Below are positions 15,833-25,047 of a DNA stretch of 39,760 bases, piece after piece; position 1 is the first letter of the stretch, and every line of letters begins with the position of its first letter. Source of the DNA: Chloroflexus sp. (lineage in GTDB: Bacteria; Chloroflexota; Chloroflexia; Chloroflexales; Chloroflexaceae); assembly GCA_025057175.1 (NCBI GenBank), contig JANWYE010000008.1, positions 1 to 39,760 on the forward strand. Direction: 5' to 3'. The position numbers and the translations under genes are program-made. Below the pieces are notes generated by a model. The model searched no databases and was not told where the DNA came from. It worked only from the letters and a program-made list of their open reading frames with translations.

Positions 15833-17061
15833 TAGAGCGCCAAGGTCTGGCGAGCCACCACCGGCCAATCGAAGGTTGAACGCACGATCCGTTCGCTCTC
15901 TGCCCCCCATTCCGGCCAGTGGGCGCGGGCGGCCAAGGCGAGACGCAGTTGAGCAGTCAGATCATCGACATTACCCGGCAGTGCCAACAGGCCGTTGCGC
16001 CCCGGAAAGACCTTGTCGGGAATGCCACCGATCGCGCTGGCAACAACTGGACGACGATGGATCATTGCTTCGAGCGTGACTAACGAACTGCCTTCGTAGC
16101 GCGTGGGATGCACGAAGAGATCAATCTCTTCGTAGAGGCTGTGCAACTCTTCATCGCTCAGCCGGCCCACAAAGATCGTATGATCGGCAATCCCGGCATC
16201 ACGCGCCTGCTGCTCCAGCGCAACCCGCGCCGAACCGCTGCCGACCAGCAACCAGCGCCAGTTGGCCGGCAACTCATTGCGCAGACGGGCCAATGCTGCA
16301 ATTAAGACATCGAACCCTTTGTTGGGTTCGAGACGGCCAACGCTAAGCAAGATCGGGCCGCCACTCGTTAGCCCCAGCCGAAAGCGCAGGGCCGCGCGCA
16401 GATCGCTGCGCACCTGCGCCAGACACTCGTTCACATCGATCGCCGAGGGGATTACCACGACCTTAGCCGGATCGACACCAAGGTACCGGGGCAGATCGTC
16501 TTTGGTGCAAGCGTCGGTAGCAATAGCGCGATCGGCTTGGCGATGGCCGTAGGCGTAGAGCAGCCGGAACGGTGCGTAGGCTAGCCACTTAGCCCGGTCG
16601 GGTGTGCGAAACTCTTCCATGCCGTGCGGGTTGGCGACAAACGGCGCACTGCGCAGGCGCGGGTCGCGCTGGCGAGCGATGGCATAGCCAAAGGCGCACA
16701 AGCCCTGCGTATGCACTACGTCAAATTCGCCGGCCAACACCCGCTGCGCGGTGTGGCGACCAATTCGCCAACTATACACCGGGAAATTGATCTGGCGACC
16801 AATGACGCCGTTTGGCGGTAAAAAGGGTGTCGTGTAGTCGTAACGTAATGTTGCGATGGCATGAGGTTTCAGATCACCATGATCAGTGTTTTCCGGCGGC
16901 GTCTGCACATAAAGCGTCACTGCTACGCCAAGGCGGGTCAGGTATTTGGTAAGATGATAGACGTGGCGCTCGATCCCGCCAAAGCCATGCAACGGGAAGA
17001 CGGCACGCGCTAGCATCGCCACCCGAATCGGGCGGGCATGAAGCGGATGGGTAGCGTCCAT
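15781..17061 (-). CDS. Glycosyltransferase family 4
   Basis: A 426-residue GT-B enzyme that transfers a sugar from an activated donor, presumably to a cell-envelope or exopolysaccharide acceptor. The N-terminal domain has the glycine loop LHGFGGIERHVYHLTKYL, and the C-terminal Glycos_transf_1 domain has LLSVGRLEPNKGFDVLIAAL, FVGRLSDEELHSLYEEIDLFVHPT and the EX7E motif YEGSSLVTLEAM. The ATG at 17061 follows GGGAGG and gives the normal N-terminus; the longer frame is non-homologous in style. Single gene; convergent overlap with the DUF3267 gene. Confidence 0.92.
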   Translation of the reverse strand: MDATHPLHARPIRVAMLARAVFPLHGFGGIERHVYHLTKYLTRLGVAVTLYVQTPPENTDHGDLKPHAIATLRYDYTTPFLPPNGVIGRQINFPVYSWRIGRHTAQRVLAGEFDVVHTQGLCAFGYAIARQRDPRLRSAPFVANPHGMEEFRTPDRAKWLAYAPFRLLYAYGHRQADRAIATDACTKDDLPRYLGVDPAKVVVIPSAIDVNECLAQVRSDLRAALRFRLGLTSGGPILLSVGRLEPNKGFDVLIAALARLRNELPANWRWLLVGSGSARVALEQQARDAGIADHTIFVGRLSDEELHSLYEEIDLFVHPTRYEGSSLVTLEAMIHRRPVVASAIGGIPDKVFPGRNGLLALPGNVDDLTAQLRLALAARAHWPEWGAESERIVRSTFDWPVVARQTLALYHELLAGNHTSQPARSG

Positions 17062-17190
17062 GGCTGCGCGATCCTCCCTCGAATGCGTATCACCAAGCTG
17101 TGGCGATGATACCACAAATTGAGAGAGAGCGACGCACAATAGCAGCTACCCTCTAATGAAACATACACCTCCCGCACCCGCCAAGTATGC

Positions 17191-18543
17191 TCACATCTGG
17201 CGGAAGAGCGAACCACGCTGCGCCCATGCCCACGCATTGTTGGGGTCAATCTCGACCGCGCGGGTCAGATCGATAAAGGCTTCTTCGTAAATCTTGAGCG
17301 CCTGATAGGTCGCGCCGCGCCGGCTAAGCACCCATGAGTCATCGGGACTAAGTTCGAGCGCGCGATTAAAATCTTCGAGCGCTTCGTTGTAATGGCGCAT
17401 CAAACGGTGGGTTTCACCGCGTTCAGCCAACACCCAAACCACATCAGGCTTGAGTTCGAGAGCGCGATTGAAATCGGCTAGCGCCTCTTCATAGCGGTTC
17501 AGCATACGATAGACTTGGCCGCGGCTACCTAATGCCCACGCGTGATCAGGCTGCAACTCGATCGCGCGGCTAAAATCGGCCAGTGCCTCAGGGTAGCGAC
17601 GGCGCAGGCGCAAGATCTCGCCCCGCTCGGCTAGCGCACTCACGTGGTTTGGCTCTAGCTCGATCACGCGGCTGAAATCGGCCAACGCCTCGTCAAGGCG
17701 ATCAGCGGCGCGGTGCAAGAGGCCGCGTTGCATATAAACCCATGCATATTCGGGATCGAGTTCGAGGGCGCGATTAAAATCGGCTAGCGCCTCCTCGGTA
17801 TCGCCAAGAGCGCGAAAGGTAGCGCCCCGGCTGCCTAGCGCCCATGCGTAATCAGGGTCAAGATCGATCGCCCGGCTAAGGTCAATCAAAGCACCATCGT
17901 AGTCATCGGCCAAGCGGCGCGCTTCACCACGCTCGGCGTACAGCCACGCCAGATTGCCTTGAAGCGCGATCGCTGCGTCAAAATCAGCTATTGCCGCCGC
18001 GTAATCGCGCAATTCGCGGTAGGCAATGCCGCGATGACCCAATGCCCATGGATAATTTGGATCGATAGCCAACGCCTGCGTAAACGCTTCAATTGCTTCG
18101 GGATACCGGCGCAATGCACGCAACGATTCGCCCCGCTCGGCATGCACCCACGCTAGGGCCGGATTCAGCGCCAATGCCGCGTCAAAATCGGCGAGCGCCT
18201 CGTGGTGGCGGCGCAGCGCCCGCCACACCTGCCCACGGCTGCCTAACGCCCATGGGTAATCGGGACGCAACTCGATCGCGCGCGAGAAGGCAGCAATAGC
18301 CTCTTCATGGCGGCGCAGCATGCGCAATGTCTCGCCGCGTTCAGCGTGATACGCCGCGTCATCAGGTTCGAGTTCACAAGCTCGGTTTAAATCGGCCAAC
18401 GACTCCTCCATCCGGCCCAATTCACGCAACACCTGCCCACGCTGAAAGTAGGCCCACGCATAGTTTTTGTCAAGCGCGATAGCGCGATTGAAATCGGCCA
18501 ACGCCGCTTCTCGCCGGTCGTGGTACAAATTTTCTAGGTTCAT
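17191..18543 (-). CDS. TPR-repeat protein built from two-TPR superunits
   Basis: A 450-residue cytoplasmic protein consisting almost entirely of 34-residue tetratricopeptide repeats, twelve complete and a partial one. The first helices alternate between W-A-L-G-S-R-G and W-x-x-A-E-R-G-E, so the true unit is 68 residues (204 bases); most second helices read EALADFNRALELxPD. Such solenoids bind other proteins; no catalytic domain is attached, so partners are unknown. There is no signal peptide. The ATG at 18543 has AAGGGGGAA just upstream. An extended -10-like TGGTAATAT lies at 18583-18591. Confidence 0.92.
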   Translation of the reverse strand: MNLENLYHDRREAALADFNRAIALDKNYAWAYFQRGQVLRELGRMEESLADLNRACELEPDDAAYHAERGETLRMLRRHEEAIAAFSRAIELRPDYPWALGSRGQVWRALRRHHEALADFDAALALNPALAWVHAERGESLRALRRYPEAIEAFTQALAIDPNYPWALGHRGIAYRELRDYAAAIADFDAAIALQGNLAWLYAERGEARRLADDYDGALIDLSRAIDLDPDYAWALGSRGATFRALGDTEEALADFNRALELDPEYAWVYMQRGLLHRAADRLDEALADFSRVIELEPNHVSALAERGEILRLRRRYPEALADFSRAIELQPDHAWALGSRGQVYRMLNRYEEALADFNRALELKPDVVWVLAERGETHRLMRHYNEALEDFNRALELSPDDSWVLSRRGATYQALKIYEEAFIDLTRAVEIDPNNAWAWAQRGSLFRQM

Positions 18544-18621
18544 TACTTCCCCCTTTCAGCGTGATCAGGCGTGTTGGCAAATATATTACCATTACGCATA
18601 AGGCTGCGCCGAGGTTGCATC

Positions 18622-19620
18622 TTACCCGCGCCGAACCGGGCCAAGCAACCCACCTAACCCCAGCGCGACGATCTCACGCCGGCCAAGCCGTTCGTTGGCC
18701 ATGAGCCGCGGCAGGATCAGATCGACAATGTTCTGGTCACGCGAACGAACACAGCCGGGAGCGCCAATCAGCGGGATCGTATCGCCGGTGTGGTGAAGGT
18801 AGGCGAGCAACAACAGATTCCCCGGCTCGACCGGCGCGCCGTAGTGCGCAATCTCGCCGCCGAGCCGCAGCACGGCGCGCGGAATGACATCATCGCGGTC
18901 AACAACAGAGGTCTCGCCAGCCGTAATGATCAGATCGGCCCCAGCCTCAACCAACGCCGACAAACCGGCGGCCACCTCCTGTTCATCCAGCGGTAACTCG
19001 CGGCAGGCAATCATCGTCGCCCCTAGATCGGAGATCCGCCCGACAATGGCCGGTAACATACCGCGTTCAACCCGCGCTCGCGCCGCTGGGCTGCTGACTA
19101 AGGCAACCCCAACGCGCTGCCGCACTAACGCAGCCACACGCAACACGCCTGCGTCGCCGGCGGCAGCGGCAGCTTGGGCCAGATCGAGCGCCGGCACCGC
19201 GAAAGGAATTATCTTGATCGTTGCCAGCATCTGCCCAGCCGTAACGAACGTGTAGGGCGGCAGCGTCGCCACGGTTAAACCATCGATCAGGTTAATCGCC
19301 AACAATGCTTCGGCATCGATCATCAGCGGGCCGGCAACGGTGGCGCGCAGATTAACGCGCCCGGCATGAGGTTCGCCGATCGCGACACCCGAACCGGCCA
19401 CGATCTGGGCCAACCGGATGGCCGCTTCATCTTCGTGAACGTCATCGGGCGCTAACACTGCCACGCGCACAGCCGATAATCCCAACTCGGCGAGGCGCGG
19501 TAGATCTTCGGCGCGCAACCGCCGCCCTTTACTCAGTGCTTTACGCCCTTGGGCATCGGCCAAATTATGGCAGAGAATATGCCCGACCGCCGCTGCCGGC
19601 GGCAACGTTTCGATCCGCAT
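18622..19620 (-). CDS. MoeA-like molybdopterin-binding protein
   Basis: A 332-residue protein. The N-terminal half has sequence like the molybdenum-cofactor proteins (PAAAVGHILCHNL, KALSKGRRLRAEDLPRLAELG). The C-terminal half holds a MoCF_biosynth/MogA-like domain: GVALVSSP, ISDLGATMIACRELP, then AGADLIITAGETSVVDRDDVIPRAV, matching the usual TGGTSxGxxD segment, and GAPGCVRSRDQNIVDLILPRL. Compared with MoeA (about 400 residues) it is short. It probably acts in molybdenum cofactor handling for a hydroxylase of the xanthine dehydrogenase type, as its relatives lie near such genes, but no such gene is here. Confidence 0.82.
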   Translation of the reverse strand: MRIETLPPAAAVGHILCHNLADAQGRKALSKGRRLRAEDLPRLAELGLSAVRVAVLAPDDVHEDEAAIRLAQIVAGSGVAIGEPHAGRVNLRATVAGPLMIDAEALLAINLIDGLTVATLPPYTFVTAGQMLATIKIIPFAVPALDLAQAAAAAGDAGVLRVAALVRQRVGVALVSSPAARARVERGMLPAIVGRISDLGATMIACRELPLDEQEVAAGLSALVEAGADLIITAGETSVVDRDDVIPRAVLRLGGEIAHYGAPVEPGNLLLLAYLHHTGDTIPLIGAPGCVRSRDQNIVDLILPRLMANERLGRREIVALGLGGLLGPVRRG

Positions 19621-19694
19621 AGAGGTTGCCTATGTGAGGGCGCGCGAACGTAGCGCCACAATGTTACCGGTCGCTAAGCCACATCTGTAAATCA

Positions 19695-19703
19695 TGGTAC
19701 CAT
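19695..19703 (+). promoter_or_regulatory. TGGTACCAT element inside a 12-base palindrome
   Basis: CATGGTACCATG (19693-19704) is a perfect palindrome in the divergent gap between the MoeA-like gene and the membrane protein gene. Read in either direction it contains TGGTACCAT, the extended -10 motif that recurs in this window. No good -35 accompanies it. Confidence 0.3.
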
Positions 19704-19739
19704 GGCTAAGGGAGAAGTAAACTATACCTTGATAAAACT

Positions 19740-20537
19740 ATGATCAAAACCTCAACAATCCCGCGGGAGCGCGGTCTTGGTTACGCCTTCATCGGCGGGC
19801 TGGCAATCACCTTCATTGCAGCCCTCCTCGGCGCGCTCTTCATCTACTGGTTTACCACTGTTCAGCGTGGCCCGACACCGGCTGAACTATTGCCGGCAGA
19901 CGTCCAACTCTACGCCAGTTTATCGCCAACGCTCAGCGATGTGCCCGAACAACCCCGGATCGAACGGGCGCTCAGCGAGGTTTTTGGCTTGAGCATGCCG
20001 GCAGATGCGGCTACCAACGTTGCTGCCTTGCTCGGCGTTAAGCTCGATAGCGATGTTATTACGTGGATCGGGAGTGATATTGCGATCGCGGTGCGCGATT
20101 TTACGCCGGTCACGCGCGATGTGGCTACCGACTTGATCACCAACGGCGAGGTGCTGGTCTTCCTTGCGTCGCGCAATGATCCGCAAGCCAAGATCTTTTT
20201 AGAGAAACATCTAGCGGTGCGGCGTAATCGTGGTGAAACGTTTAGCGCGCAGCAGGCCGGCGAGGCAACAATCTATGTGGGTGAGATTGCCAGCCCACTG
20301 CGCGCAGTTGGCCTGATCGAACACTATATCGTCTTCTCGAACCGGCCAGAGGCCCTGATTGATCTTGCCGCTGGCCCGGATCGACCGAACCGGTTGGCCG
20401 GCGTGCCGGATTTTCAGCAGTTCCGCGAAACGATAGCGGCGGTGCGCTCAGGCGCGATATATACCGATGGTTCGCCCGCTGCCGAAGCGGCGCGGGCGGC
20501 GGTGCGGGCGTGGTTGGCAAGGGTCTTGGCCCCGTGA
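19740..20537 (+). CDS. Membrane-anchored hypothetical protein (DUF3352-like)
   Basis: A 265-residue protein with a single N-terminal membrane helix (about residues 14-38, GYAFIGGLAITFIAALLGAL) and an extracytoplasmic domain. PAELLPADVQLYASLSPTLSDVPE and IGSDIAIAVRDF, followed by NGEVLVFLASRNDPQAKIFLEK, resemble the start of the DUF3352 family, in which a solute- or surface-exposed domain assesses artificial-looking beta sheets; members are usually twice this length, so this one may be a short form. Function unknown. It is convergent with the following small membrane gene. Confidence 0.7.
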   Translation: MIKTSTIPRERGLGYAFIGGLAITFIAALLGALFIYWFTTVQRGPTPAELLPADVQLYASLSPTLSDVPEQPRIERALSEVFGLSMPADAATNVAALLGVKLDSDVITWIGSDIAIAVRDFTPVTRDVATDLITNGEVLVFLASRNDPQAKIFLEKHLAVRRNRGETFSAQQAGEATIYVGEIASPLRAVGLIEHYIVFSNRPEALIDLAAGPDRPNRLAGVPDFQQFRETIAAVRSGAIYTDGSPAAEAARAAVRAWLARVLAP

Positions 20538-20540
20538 CGG

Positions 20541-20936
20541 TTATTCACCGTCCTTCTCGATGATTTGCACTTTGTTGCCGGACGGGGGCGGGGCGGCGGG
20601 GCGACGGTTCCAATTCAATACCTGTCCAAGCAGCGCCCACATGCGCTGTTCGACCTCTGCCTCGCGGCCAAGCATGAGCAAACTGATGCCACCGAGCACC
20701 AGAATGCCCGGCCACACCAAGTTGAACAGCGAGAGCAGCGCTAGACCCACGCCCCACAACAGCGCCTGGACTGCTTCGTTGGTGCGGCCAAGGCTGCGTT
20801 GGCGACGGTAGATAGCGATGCCACCGCCAGCGAGGAGCGCAATCGGCACGAGCCACCACAACTTGAAGATCGCTACTATGCCTAACGCAACCAACAACAG
20901 ACCAATGAAGCGGGTCTGATCATTCTGGAGCGACAT
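20541..20936 (-). CDS. Small membrane protein of unknown function
   Basis: A 131-residue protein with four hydrophobic stretches (RFIGLLLVALGIVAIF, WWLVPIALLAGGGIAIY, ALLWGVGLALLSLF and WPGILVLGGISLLML) and a polar tail containing RRPAAPPPSG. The pattern resembles LiaF/DUF5668-type membrane proteins in which a loop repeats N-L-x-W-P-x-x-x-x, but I do not assign it. The ATG is preceded by AGGAGGAAAGGGT, a strong ribosome site. It ends 3 bases from the convergent gene. Confidence 0.8.
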   Translation of the reverse strand: MSLQNDQTRFIGLLLVALGIVAIFKLWWLVPIALLAGGGIAIYRRQRSLGRTNEAVQALLWGVGLALLSLFNLVWPGILVLGGISLLMLGREAEVEQRMWALLGQVLNWNRRPAAPPPSGNKVQIIEKDGE

Positions 20937-21014
20937 ACCCTTTCCTCCTTCGGGGTGTAGCCTTGTTCACTGCCGGTATGACGCCTGCACCGGCGCAAAA
21001 GTTGCAGCAGTCTG

Positions 21015-21023
21015 TGGTACCAT
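21015..21023 (+). promoter_or_regulatory. Extended -10 TGGTACCAT before the aminotransferase gene
   Basis: TGGTACCAT lies 42 bases ahead of the aminotransferase ATG. I see no convincing -35 at the right distance, so it would act as an extended -10 promoter if real. Confidence 0.35.
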
Positions 21024-21064
21024 ACAGAAAGCCGGTTCTTCTGCCAGCCATCAGAGGTTCACCG

Positions 21065-22255
21065 ATGACCACATCACGCAGCGCCGAGCGCGTTCGCCAG
21101 TTTGGCACCACGATCTTCGCCGAAATTAGCGCCCTCGCCGTGCAATGCGGCGCGGTCAATCTGGGGCAAGGCTTCCCCGATTTCGCCGGGCCGGAATGGG
21201 TTAAGCAAGCGGCTGCCGATGCGATCGCCGCCGACGCCAACCAGTACGCTCCCTACATTGGCGTCCCCCGGCTGCGCGAGGCAATTGCCGCCACGTGGCA
21301 GGCTCACGGTTGGCGCGCAATCGACCCACAGACCGAAGTGACTGTCACCAGCGGCGCGACCGAGGCGCTGTTTGGCGCGGTGCAGGCCCTGATCAACCCC
21401 GGCGATGAGGTCATTCTGTTCGAGCCATTCTACGATGCGTATCTGCCCGATGTGACCATGGCCGGCGGCGTGCCGCGCTTTGTGCGCCTCCATCCCCCAG
21501 CGGACGGCCAAAGCGGGTGGTGGTTCGATCCAGCCGAATTACAAGCTGCCTTCTCGCCGCGCACACGCTTACTGATGCTCAATACGCCGCACAACCCAAC
21601 CGGCAAGGTCTTTCGCCGCGCCGAACTCGAACAGATTGCTGAGCTGTGCCAGACTTACGATGTGGTAGTGGTCTCGGATGAAGTCTACGATCAATTAGTC
21701 TTCGCCGGGGCCGAACACATCCCAATTGCCACCCTGCCGGGGATGTGGGAGCGCACGCTGACAATTAACAGCATCGGCAAGACCTTTAGCCTCACCGGCT
21801 GGAAGATCGGGTATGCGGTTGGCCCGGCTCATCTCAACACGGCGCTGCGAGCCGCACACCAGTGGATTACCTTCGCCACCGCGACACCGTTGCAATTTGC
21901 TGCGGCTGCCGCGCTCGAAGGCGCGCTACGCAATGGGTATTACGAACAGTTTCGCGCCGAGTATACCGCTCGGTATCGGCTCCTTGAAGAGATATTGGCG
22001 AGCGTTGGATTGCCGGTATTGCCGACCGAAGGCAGCTACTTCCTGATGGCTGATATATCATCAACCGGCTTTCGCGATGACGTCGCCTTCTGCCGCTATC
22101 TCACCCAAGAGGTTGGGGTAGCTGCGATACCGCCTTCAGCCTTTTATGCCCGCCCGCGCGATCTGCCGCTGCTCGCAAGATTTTGCTTCGCCAAGCGCGA
22201 AGAAACGCTACGCGCCGCCCAACAACGGCTGCTGGCGTGGCGGCAGCGTGGGTGA
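21065..22255 (+). CDS. PLP-dependent aminotransferase (class I/II, methionine/kynurenine type)
   Basis: A 396-residue fold-type I aminotransferase. VNLGQGFPDFAGP (31-43), YIGVPRLREAIA, NTPHNPTGKVF (173-183), VSDEVYDQLVF (203-213, Asp205) and NSIGKTFSLTGWKIGYAVGP with the PLP-binding Lys239 match the kynurenine aminotransferase / YbdL methionine aminotransferase branch. It would transfer the amino group of methionine or an aromatic amino acid to a 2-oxo acid; which is not decidable here. The ATG at 21065 has AGAGG upstream and gives the family N-terminus. It is followed 51 bases later by the M32 carboxypeptidase gene on the same strand. Confidence 0.93.
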   Translation: MTTSRSAERVRQFGTTIFAEISALAVQCGAVNLGQGFPDFAGPEWVKQAAADAIAADANQYAPYIGVPRLREAIAATWQAHGWRAIDPQTEVTVTSGATEALFGAVQALINPGDEVILFEPFYDAYLPDVTMAGGVPRFVRLHPPADGQSGWWFDPAELQAAFSPRTRLLMLNTPHNPTGKVFRRAELEQIAELCQTYDVVVVSDEVYDQLVFAGAEHIPIATLPGMWERTLTINSIGKTFSLTGWKIGYAVGPAHLNTALRAAHQWITFATATPLQFAAAAALEGALRNGYYEQFRAEYTARYRLLEEILASVGLPVLPTEGSYFLMADISSTGFRDDVAFCRYLTQEVGVAAIPPSAFYARPRDLPLLARFCFAKREETLRAAQQRLLAWRQRG

Positions 22256-22306
22256 TGGGCGCCCAAAACGGCAAAGCGCACACCAAAAAACAGAAAGTGA
22301 GTAACC

Positions 22307-23818
22307 ATGGAAGCCCGTTTACAAGAACTGCGCGCCCGTCTACAGGAGATTGATGACATTAACAGCGCGGCAGCCGTGCTGGGCTGGGATCAGAGCACCT
22401 ACATGCCACCCGGCGGGGCGCCAGCTCGCGCTCGCCAGCTAGCCACCCTCTCGCGGCTGGCGCACACGCGCAGCACCGATCCTGAATTGGGCCGGTTGCT
22501 GGCCGAGCTAATGCCTTACGCCGAACAGTTGCCGTATGACCACCCTGACGCGGCGCTCATCCGAGTCGCGCAGCGCAACTACGAGCGAATGACCCGCATC
22601 CCGGTTGAGCTAGCCAGTGATATTGCGGCTCACACCGCTGCCAGCTACCACGCATGGACGCAAGCCCGCCCGGCGAATGATTTCGCTACGATGTTGCCAT
22701 ACCTCGAACGCACCCTCGAATTGAGCCGGCGGGTGGCCGATTGCTTCCCCAACTACGAGCACCCGATTGATCCGCTGATTGATTTCAGTGACTACGGCAT
22801 GCGCGCAGCCGTGATTCGCGATCTCTTTGCCCGGTTGCGGGCCGGCCTCACCCCGATCATTCGCGCCATCGTCGCCCAACCGCCGATCGACGACTCGTGC
22901 CTGCGCAAGTACTACCCGCGCAACGATCAACTCGCCTTTGGCGAGCAGATCATCCGCCAATTCGGTTATGACTTTGAGCGTGGACGGCAAGACCTCACCC
23001 ATCATCCGTTTGCGACCAAATTCTCGGTTGGCGATGTGCGCATTACCACTCGCATCAATGAGCATGATTTAGCCGATGGCCTCTTTAGCACTCTGCACGA
23101 GTCGGGGCACGCGATGTACGAGCAGGGTGTCGATCCGGCCTTTGAAGGCACTCCGCTCTGTGGCGGCGTATCGGCAGGTGTGCATGAGAGCCAATCGCGG
23201 TTGTGGGAAAATCTGATCGGCCGTTCAAGGCCTTTCTGGGAGCATTTTTACCCAGAATTGCAGCAGACATTCCCACAGCAACTCGGCAACGTACCGCTCG
23301 ATGAGTTCTACCGCGCCATCAACCGCGTGCAGCCGTCGCTCATTCGCACCGACGCTGACGAAGTGACCTACAACCTGCACGTCATGATCCGGTTTGATCT
23401 GGAATTGGCGCTGCTCGAGGGCAGTCTACAGCTACGCGACCTGCCGGAGGCATGGAATGCCCGTTACGCTGAAGATTTGGGAGTAACGGTACCCGACTAT
23501 CGCGATGGCGTGTTGCAAGATGTGCATTGGTTTGGCGGCCTAATCGGCGGCGCTTTCCAAGGCTACACGCTAGGTAACATCCTCAGCGCGCAGTTCCTTG
23601 CGGCAGCTCGCGCTGCGCACCCTGCGATTGATGATGAGATTGGCCGAGGTGAGTTTGCCACCTTGCATGGTTGGCTGCGCGAAAACATCTACCGCCATGG
23701 CAGCGTCTACACGCCAAACGAGTTGATCGAGCGCGCTAGCGGCAAACCGATGACGATCGATCCGTATCTGGCTTACCTGCGCCAGAAGTATTCGGCAATC
23801 TACGGGATTGCGCTGTAA
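22307..23818 (+). CDS. Carboxypeptidase Taq family (M32) metallopeptidase
   Basis: A 503-residue cytoplasmic zinc carboxypeptidase, the normal length for M32. The HExxH is STLHESGHAMYEQG (His264, Glu265, His268), followed by GGGVSAGVHESQSRLWENLIGRS-type sequence (SAGVHESQSRLWENLIGRS) containing the third zinc-ligand Glu. The typical beginning ELRARLQEIDDINSAAAVLGWDQSTYMP and the IRTDADEVTYNLHVMIR motif are present. It trims C-terminal residues from peptides. Likely cotranscribed with the aminotransferase, which would use released amino acids. The ATG at 22307 lacks a strong ribosome site. Confidence 0.95.
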   Translation: MEARLQELRARLQEIDDINSAAAVLGWDQSTYMPPGGAPARARQLATLSRLAHTRSTDPELGRLLAELMPYAEQLPYDHPDAALIRVAQRNYERMTRIPVELASDIAAHTAASYHAWTQARPANDFATMLPYLERTLELSRRVADCFPNYEHPIDPLIDFSDYGMRAAVIRDLFARLRAGLTPIIRAIVAQPPIDDSCLRKYYPRNDQLAFGEQIIRQFGYDFERGRQDLTHHPFATKFSVGDVRITTRINEHDLADGLFSTLHESGHAMYEQGVDPAFEGTPLCGGVSAGVHESQSRLWENLIGRSRPFWEHFYPELQQTFPQQLGNVPLDEFYRAINRVQPSLIRTDADEVTYNLHVMIRFDLELALLEGSLQLRDLPEAWNARYAEDLGVTVPDYRDGVLQDVHWFGGLIGGAFQGYTLGNILSAQFLAAARAAHPAIDDEIGRGEFATLHGWLRENIYRHGSVYTPNELIERASGKPMTIDPYLAYLRQKYSAIYGIAL

Positions 23819-23874
23819 AGCAGGGCGAAGGCGCGGGGCGCAACGATGCCGATCGTTATGCCCTGTGTGAGCCA

Positions 23875-23910
23875 AACACCCATCTTTCTGCATGCGGAGA
23901 GATGGGTGTT
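23875..23910. terminator. Hairpin between convergent genes
   Basis: AACACCCATCT and its complement AGATGGGTGTT form an 11-base stem with a few further pairs inside. It sits between the ends of the M32 gene and the membrane TPR gene and could stop transcription from both sides, although T-runs are poor. Confidence 0.55.
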
Positions 23911-23940
23911 GTTATGTAAAACAAACGCAACGCCTACCGT

Positions 23941-25011
23941 TCAGCGAATCGTATACGCGCTCATCAGGCTCATCTCGCCAAGGAGTTGGCGCTGGGCTTG
24001 GAAACTGGCCTGCGCCCGCTCGATAAACGCGCGCGCCTCTTGGAAGCGGAGCGCGGCGCGATTGGCATTGGCCACATCGTAGGTGCTGTAGAATTCGAGG
24101 ATCGCATCGAGACCAGCCAACTCTAACTCTAAGCCCTGCCGATAATCTTCGTGGGCCGGCAACAACACTCCCGGCGCGCGCAGTTCGCCAAGGTTGGCCA
24201 GCGCTTGCGCCACGGTCGCACGCAGCCGCTGGGTAGCGGCCACGTGGTTGATCGAAGCGCCGCCGGGCTGGCTCGTCTCTTGGCGATAAGCAGCCGTTGC
24301 AGTGCGCAGATCGGCGCGGATCGCTTCAATTGCGGTGAGGTATGACACGGTGAGGCTCTCGACCACAGCCAACGGCTCGGCCTCAAGGGCCGGGATGGGA
24401 GTGGGGGTAGCGAATGGCTGGGCAGGGACGGTTGCAACGGTAAAGGCTGGTTGCTGCTCGGCAGCCAGCGCAGCTAACGCGCGCTCGCGGGCAACGCTGA
24501 CGCTCTGGTGCAAGATGAGCGCCACCGCCAACAACACGATTGGCAACACCCAGAGCACCACACGCACCCGCGAAGTCTCGCGGCGCTGCCAACGCCAATG
24601 GAACCACCAGTCGCGAGTTTGGGGCGGTTCTTTTGGGGTGGAGGTAGCAACAGGTGCGGGTTCGGTTGTCTCTTCCGAAACAATGGCCGGTGGTGCGAGA
24701 TCGGCTACGGGTTGAGCGGTGGTTGTGCCCTGTCGCGCAAGATAGGCAAGGCCACGCCGAGCATGGGGGTTGTTCGGGTTGATACGCAACACTGCTTGCA
24801 AGCAGAAGGCCCGCTGCGCCGGATCGTCTACCACGCCGCTCAACCATAGCCAAGCCCGTTCGTCGCGGGGATCGAGCTTGAGGGCGCGCGCCAGCAGACC
24901 GGCGGCGACGCGGCGCTGCCCGCCGCGCGCTGCTGCGATGCCGCGCTCGACTAAATCACGCGCTTCGGTTGGATTGGCCCGGACTCCGGGTTCGCCGGTG
25001 GTGGTTGTCAT
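23941..25011 (-). CDS. Membrane protein with N-terminal TPR-like region
   Basis: A 356-residue protein. Residues about 12-95 form TPR-like helices (AGLLARALKLDPRDERAWLWLSGVVDDP and VLRINPNNPHARRGLAYL). A Pro/Thr/Glu linker is followed by a basic stretch and one membrane helix (RVVLWVLPIVLLAVALILH, near residue 175). The C-terminal region outside the membrane is helical (LTAIEAIRADLRTATAAYRQ; FQEARAFIERAQASFQAQRQ). The ATG at 25011 has a weak GAGAT site. It may lie in one transcription unit with the GH18 gene, separated by the repeat array at 25048-25216. Function unknown. Confidence 0.85.
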   Translation of the reverse strand: MTTTTGEPGVRANPTEARDLVERGIAAARGGQRRVAAGLLARALKLDPRDERAWLWLSGVVDDPAQRAFCLQAVLRINPNNPHARRGLAYLARQGTTTAQPVADLAPPAIVSEETTEPAPVATSTPKEPPQTRDWWFHWRWQRRETSRVRVVLWVLPIVLLAVALILHQSVSVARERALAALAAEQQPAFTVATVPAQPFATPTPIPALEAEPLAVVESLTVSYLTAIEAIRADLRTATAAYRQETSQPGGASINHVAATQRLRATVAQALANLGELRAPGVLLPAHEDYRQGLELELAGLDAILEFYSTYDVANANRAALRFQEARAFIERAQASFQAQRQLLGEMSLMSAYTIR

Positions 25012-25047
25012 GGCGTGATCTCGATGTGTTTTGGCCGTGCGCCGGGG

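Noticed and set aside
17191-18543. Tandem DNA repeat region of non-coding nature
   Set aside because: The repeats are in frame, encode canonical TPRs and vary at third positions, so this is a protein gene.
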